Part shown: in pieces, positions 54,779 through 58,485 of the stretch
Position numbering within the stretch: position 1 is the first letter of the stretch
Layout of the letters: each line of letters opens with the position of its first letter
Assembly (NCBI RefSeq): GCF_000373965.1
Contig: NZ_KB892866.1
Coordinates: forward strand, 16,980 to 75,464
Direction: 5' to 3'
Source: Uliginosibacterium gangwonense DSM 18521
GTDB lineage: Bacteria > Pseudomonadota > Gammaproteobacteria > Burkholderiales > Rhodocyclaceae
Length of the DNA: 58,485 bases
Program-made: the position numbers and the translations under genes
The notes under the pieces: generated by a model
Seen by the model: the letters and a program-made list of their open reading frames with translations, nothing else
Database searches by the model: none
What the model was told of the DNA's origin: nothing

Positions 54779-55768
54779 CTACTTGGAAGGCGTGGCCATG
54801 ATGCGCATCATCAGATCGGTTGATTTCTGGCTGACCAGCAAGGGCGCATAAATCTCCTTCATGCCGGAGATGACGGTTGCGCTGCTTTTGAATTCCCCGA
54901 ACTTGACGCCCAGCTTTTGTAGCTTGGTTTTGAGTTCAGCATCCTGTTCGGCACGGATTTTCTTGGCTTGGACGGCGGACTCCTGCGCAGACTGGCGGAA
55001 GAGTGCCTTGTCCGCTTCGCTGAGCTTGCTCCACAGCTGACTGGACACCAGCACGGCAACCGGTTGCACCACATGGTGGCTGAAAGTGTAGTACGGCGCC
55101 ACTTTGTAGTGCTCAGAGATGTAATAGGAGGTCAGGTCATTTTCGGCAATGTCCAGCTCGCCCTTCTTGAGCGCATCGGGTAGCTTGTTGTACTCCAGCA
55201 GAGAGGTGACGCCACCCAGAGCCGTGGTCATGCCAATCAGTTCGGGGCGATTGGGTACACGGATTTTTTGTCCCTTGAAGTCTGAGGCATATTGCAGCAG
55301 GCGGTTGCGGGAGTAGAAAGAGCGCGATCCGCCGTCGTACCAGGCCAGCACAATATAGTTCTTGGCCGCCAGCATGCGCTGGATTTCCTTGCCAACGTCC
55401 CCTTCGAGCGCCTGCATCATGTGGTCAGGGCTGCGGAACAGGAAAGGCAGGCCCAGTACCCCCGCTTCCGGTACGGCATCGGCCAGGGCCGATACAGTGA
55501 ACAGCGCAATGTCTACTTCGCCTTTTTTGAACTTGGGTACGACGGTGGGTTGGTTGCCCAGCGCGTCACAACACAAGACCAAGCCCTGATATTTACCGTT
55601 GGAGTTCGTCTTGAGGTGTTCAAAGAACGAAATCAGACCCTGATGTTGTGGGTATTCAGCGGTCTCACGCACCCAACCCTTGATTTCTGCTGCCTGGGCG
55701 GCGGGGCCTGCCCCCAGGGTGATGACCAAACCAAGTGCCAAGAAAAAACTGCGACTTAAAAACGACAT
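54779..55768 (-). CDS. TRAP transporter substrate-binding protein (DctP family), orphan
   Basis: A 329-residue periplasmic protein. ATG 55768 has GGGGAG eight bases upstream, and the signal peptide (MSFLSRSFFLALGLVITLG) ends near AQA|AEIK. DctP-like features are FKKGEVDIALFTVSALADAVPEAGVLGLPFLF, the substrate-carboxylate Arg segment KIRVPNRPELIGMTTALGG, and a C-terminal EMKEIYAP-like helix. The membrane genes dctQM are not within the window, so the partner is elsewhere or lost. Its ligand, usually an organic acid, is unknown. Confidence 0.85.
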   Translation of the reverse strand: MSFLSRSFFLALGLVITLGAGPAAQAAEIKGWVRETAEYPQHQGLISFFEHLKTNSNGKYQGLVLCCDALGNQPTVVPKFKKGEVDIALFTVSALADAVPEAGVLGLPFLFRSPDHMMQALEGDVGKEIQRMLAAKNYIVLAWYDGGSRSFYSRNRLLQYASDFKGQKIRVPNRPELIGMTTALGGVTSLLEYNKLPDALKKGELDIAENDLTSYYISEHYKVAPYYTFSHHVVQPVAVLVSSQLWSKLSEADKALFRQSAQESAVQAKKIRAEQDAELKTKLQKLGVKFGEFKSSATVISGMKEIYAPLLVSQKSTDLMMRIMATPSK

Positions 55769-55876
55769 GAATGTGCTCCCCTTTTCGTATTTGAGGGACA
55801 TGGTATGCGCTCATCGGGTTTTCCCCATTGCCACAATTCACTGTATTTACAAAATGTTATAAATCCAGGTGTATAT

Positions 55877-56761
55877 CTATAGCTGGTTGTTGTATTGATC
55901 AAACGGGAGCGTTTGCCCCTGAACCGAGCTTCCCTCGCGGATCTGCCTGATTCCGTCTTCGATCAGGCGAGAGGCAATACTCACCGGCGCAGGTAATCCG
56001 GGCAGATTATCAATCCTGTACCAGCCTGCATCTTCGATCTCTCCGGGCTGCGGGGTGATTTCTCCGCCTGCATAGTCCGCATGGAAGGCCAGCATCAGCG
56101 AATAAGGGAAGGGCCAGGGCTGGCTGGCAAACCAGCGCAGATTCTTGATGCGGATGCCGGATTCCTCGAACACTTCACGGTGCAGGCAGTCCTCCACGGT
56201 CTCCCCTGCCTCGATGAACCCCGCCAGCGCACTGTACATGCCGGGGCGGAAATGGGGCGAGCGGGCCAGTAGGATCTCATCTCCACGACGCACCAGGGCC
56301 ATCACCGCCGGGGTGATGCGGGGGTAATCCCGCGTCTTGCAGGCGGGGCACTCCTTGGCGGGTTCGCCATTCAAGGCTTCGGTGGGGGTGCCACAGGCAC
56401 CACAGTATCGTGAGGCCAGGTCCCAGCGCAGCATCTGGCGGGCACGGGCCGCCATGCCCCAGAACTCTGCCGGCAACAGGCTGAAGACATCTCGTAGGCC
56501 CACGACCTTGAGGTGGCTTGGCACGGCCTGGGTGTGTGACCAGCCATATGCATGGCATTCATGCCGGCCATGCATGCCAAAGGCGAATGCTGCACGGGCT
56601 TGTGCGGGTAGTTCGTGTGCTTGCGGCAGGGAATTATCTTCCCTGAGTAGCAGGCCATCATCAATAAAGGCAAAGTTGAGGACGGAAGCGTTTTCGTGCT
56701 TGAGCGGGACAAAGTAAGGAACAAAATCAGCGGGCCACATAGACGGATGATGCGTAGGCAT
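55877..56761 (-). CDS. nudC: NAD+ diphosphatase / NAD-cap RNA hydrolase (NudC)
   Basis: A 294-residue Nudix hydrolase that cleaves NADH and removes NAD caps from RNA. The zinc ribbon CGACGT...CPACKT is followed by the Nudix box GFIEAGETVEDCLHREVFEESGI and the NudC signature SQPWPFPYSLML. ATG 56761 (MPTHHPSMWPADF) is taken as start; a longer frame reaches 56854 but neither has a clear SD. It is upstream of and divergent from the patatin-like gene. Confidence 0.93.
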   Translation of the reverse strand: MPTHHPSMWPADFVPYFVPLKHENASVLNFAFIDDGLLLREDNSLPQAHELPAQARAAFAFGMHGRHECHAYGWSHTQAVPSHLKVVGLRDVFSLLPAEFWGMAARARQMLRWDLASRYCGACGTPTEALNGEPAKECPACKTRDYPRITPAVMALVRRGDEILLARSPHFRPGMYSALAGFIEAGETVEDCLHREVFEESGIRIKNLRWFASQPWPFPYSLMLAFHADYAGGEITPQPGEIEDAGWYRIDNLPGLPAPVSIASRLIEDGIRQIREGSSVQGQTLPFDQYNNQL

Positions 56762-56922
56762 AGTGAGCAGGCTATCAACGCTACCCCAAAATGCGCCAGG
56801 TTTCCAGGCAAAGCGAGCATCTTGAGCTTTGGCAACCCGGCCATGCCTGCCCAATCATGCTATGGAGGCATTGCCCCTGGTAGGGGAGAATGATTCACTT
56901 ATCATGAGATTGGAGTGTCGCC

Positions 56923-57984
56923 ATGGCAAGCCGAGCAAAGAAACCCACCCACGTAGAGACCACCAGCGCAGACCCGGCCAAGACTGCACTGATCATCAGC
57001 GGGGGCGCACCCAATGCCACCTTGATGGCCGGAGCGCTGGCAGCGTTTGATGAAAAGGGCGTGAGCTTTGATGTGATTTCCACGGCGGGGGCAGGGGCCT
57101 TGCTGGGCTTGATGTACTGCGCACCCAAGAGCGGCACGCCCCGGCAGGCCATGGAGTCACTGATCGAAATGGGGGTGGCCGATCCGCTCTATGACAAATT
57201 CCCCGTCAACTTCAAGGTCTTCAACAAACCCGGCATCATGGCTGATCTCTACCGCAGTGCCTTGGGTTTCAATCCGTTCTGGAAAGCCGTGCAAGGCTGG
57301 CAGGCGAAAGACCCTGTTTCCCAATTGTTCAAGGATTCGGTAGGACTGGCCGTTGCCAGCACCTGCCCGAGCGACCTCAACGCCAAATCGCTGGGGCTCT
57401 GCGCGCATGTTCCGTTTGCCGAGGAGGTGATTGATTTCGCCGCAATTGCAGGCATTTCCCCCGCGTTTTACGTCAATGCCTTCAACCTCACGCGCAAGAA
57501 AATCGAGAATTTCAGCAAGGACATCATTACTCCTTTACATTTGCAGGCTTCGCTATCCTTTCCTTTTCTTTATCCGCCCACGCAGGTTGGGGAGGATTGG
57601 TATATTGAGGGCGCTTCAATTGACTGCCTCAACTTCCACGACCTGCTGACCCTTCACCCGAATCTGGAACAGATCGTAGTGTTTGACATCCTGGGGGCGG
57701 ACAAGTTACTGCGGGCTCCGCGCGACCTCTACGATGCATGGGTCATGTCCATCATCACCCCGCTGGTGGAAATCGCCCGGGATGACCTGAAAATCTTCGA
57801 GGCCACCCACCTGCCCAATTACCCCAAGCTCAAGGACCACGTATTGCGTGTGCCGCTGCTTGAGAACATTCCTGCTGAGGATATGCCTGATGTGTTTGAC
57901 TGGTCGCGCTCCAACCTGACGCGTCTCTACGACATCGGCTATCAAACGGCTCAGACGTTTGTGGAAACTAAGCTCTCAAAATAA
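56923..57984 (+). CDS. Patatin-like protein lacking the catalytic dyad
   Basis: A 353-residue protein with GGAG before ATG. The glycine-rich oxyanion loop (SGGAPNATLMAGAL) and the following strand-turn DVISTAGAGALLGLMY align with patatin-like phospholipases, but the nucleophile Ser position is Gly56 (ISTAGAG instead of ISGTSAG). The Asp of the DG(G/A) motif is Glu229 (YIEGAS). It may therefore be a non-hydrolytic scaffold or use another chemistry. No signal peptide is seen. It has no recognisable partner gene. Confidence 0.78.
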   Translation: MASRAKKPTHVETTSADPAKTALIISGGAPNATLMAGALAAFDEKGVSFDVISTAGAGALLGLMYCAPKSGTPRQAMESLIEMGVADPLYDKFPVNFKVFNKPGIMADLYRSALGFNPFWKAVQGWQAKDPVSQLFKDSVGLAVASTCPSDLNAKSLGLCAHVPFAEEVIDFAAIAGISPAFYVNAFNLTRKKIENFSKDIITPLHLQASLSFPFLYPPTQVGEDWYIEGASIDCLNFHDLLTLHPNLEQIVVFDILGADKLLRAPRDLYDAWVMSIITPLVEIARDDLKIFEATHLPNYPKLKDHVLRVPLLENIPAEDMPDVFDWSRSNLTRLYDIGYQTAQTFVETKLSK

Positions 57985-58089
57985 GGGAAGTGGTTGCTTC
58001 AGCCATTTATAGTTGTGCATGATAGGCTGTATTCATTTAGTATCGAATGCCCGACACAATGTGGTTAATACTTTAGAAGCAGAGGCTGT

Positions 58090-58485
58090 ATGAAAACGTC
58101 TATCAAAATTTTTTATGTGTTGTTAGTGGCTTTTGGGGTGGCCGGATGCGCAACGGAGGCTTCCCGATCTGTGGTAGTTGAAACAGTCAATGCCGCCAGT
58201 CGTCCGTATTCGGGCCATCGTTCTCCAATTGCAATTGGAAAATTCGACAATCGTTCGTCATTTATGCGGGGTTTGTTCTCTGACGGCGTGGATCGTCTGG
58301 GCAGCCAGGCTAAAACTGTTTTGATATCCCATTTGCAGCAAACCAACCGGTTTAGTGTATTGGATCGGGATAACATGGCAGAGACCAAGCAAGAGGCCGG
58401 TATCAAACAAAAAAACCAGAATCTTAAAGGGGCGGACTACATCATTACGGGTGACGTGACTGAATTTGGCCGCAAAGAGGTTGGC
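58090..58485 (+). CDS. CsgG/HfaB-family lipoprotein (partial, runs off the window)
   Basis: The first 132 codons are present. The signal sequence ends with lipobox VAGC (Cys20), so it is an outer-membrane-type lipoprotein. RSPIAIGKFDNRSSF and the RFSVLDRDNMAETKQEAGI segment match CsgG-family proteins, which form or gate secretion pores or organise envelope assembly. The exact subfamily cannot be set without the C-terminus. Confidence 0.8.
   Translation, partial: MKTSIKIFYVLLVAFGVAGCATEASRSVVVETVNAASRPYSGHRSPIAIGKFDNRSSFMRGLFSDGVDRLGSQAKTVLISHLQQTNRFSVLDRDNMAETKQEAGIKQKNQNLKGADYIITGDVTEFGRKEVG

Overview
The window looks like a chromosomal segment of a Gram-negative proteobacterium, most likely a betaproteobacterium. 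The signs are outer-membrane porins, a MacAB/OMF pump, an Enterobacteria-like but rearranged citrate fermentation cluster, and fairly GC-rich coding sequence. The genus cannot be fixed from sequence alone. No rRNA, tRNA or CRISPR array was seen.

Region 1 (1-2690) is one end of a Tn7-like transposon inserted just downstream of glmS. It carries tnsD, a small HTH regulator gene and an end with TnsB-type repeats. The rest of the element, including any tnsABC, lies left of the window. Region 2 (2688-10575) holds glmS, an Lrp/AsnC regulator, a DUF2141 periplasmic protein, a PilZ protein and a very large PAS-GGDEF-EAL protein; the last two form a likely cyclic-di-GMP pair. Region 3 (10769-15405) is a MacA-MacB-outer-membrane-lipoprotein tripartite efflux operon closed by a terminator.

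Region 4 (15962-26009) is a complete citrate fermentation island, citS-FAH-citCDEFXG-citAB. It encodes citrate uptake, citrate lyase with its full maturation set, and the citrate-sensing two-component system. No Na+-pumping oxaloacetate decarboxylase is present; a FAH-family enzyme gene sits where an oxaloacetate-handling step would be expected. A serine hydrolase and a FlxA-like protein follow.

Region 5 (27152-49554) is a complete beta-1,4-galactan utilisation locus. A secreted GH53 endo-galactanase with a galactan-binding C-terminus cuts the polymer. A LamB-type porin and a MalEFGK-type ABC importer bring in the oligosaccharides. Cytoplasmic GH35 and GH42 beta-galactosidases release galactose, and galETK feeds it into the Leloir pathway. 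A chemoreceptor gene lies inside the locus. Two closely similar LacI-family repressors sit at its two ends, and palindromic operators (core AAACGTTT) precede GH35, GH42 and the porin gene.

Region 6 (49628-58485) contains a polar amino-acid ABC operon with a DcaP-like outer-membrane channel as its last gene, an unrecognised proline-rich protein, an orphan TRAP-type binding protein, NudC, a patatin-like protein that lacks the expected catalytic residues, and the start of a CsgG-family lipoprotein gene. A recurrent feature is a stable stem-loop just after the gene for an abundant transport component (citS, porin, two binding proteins).
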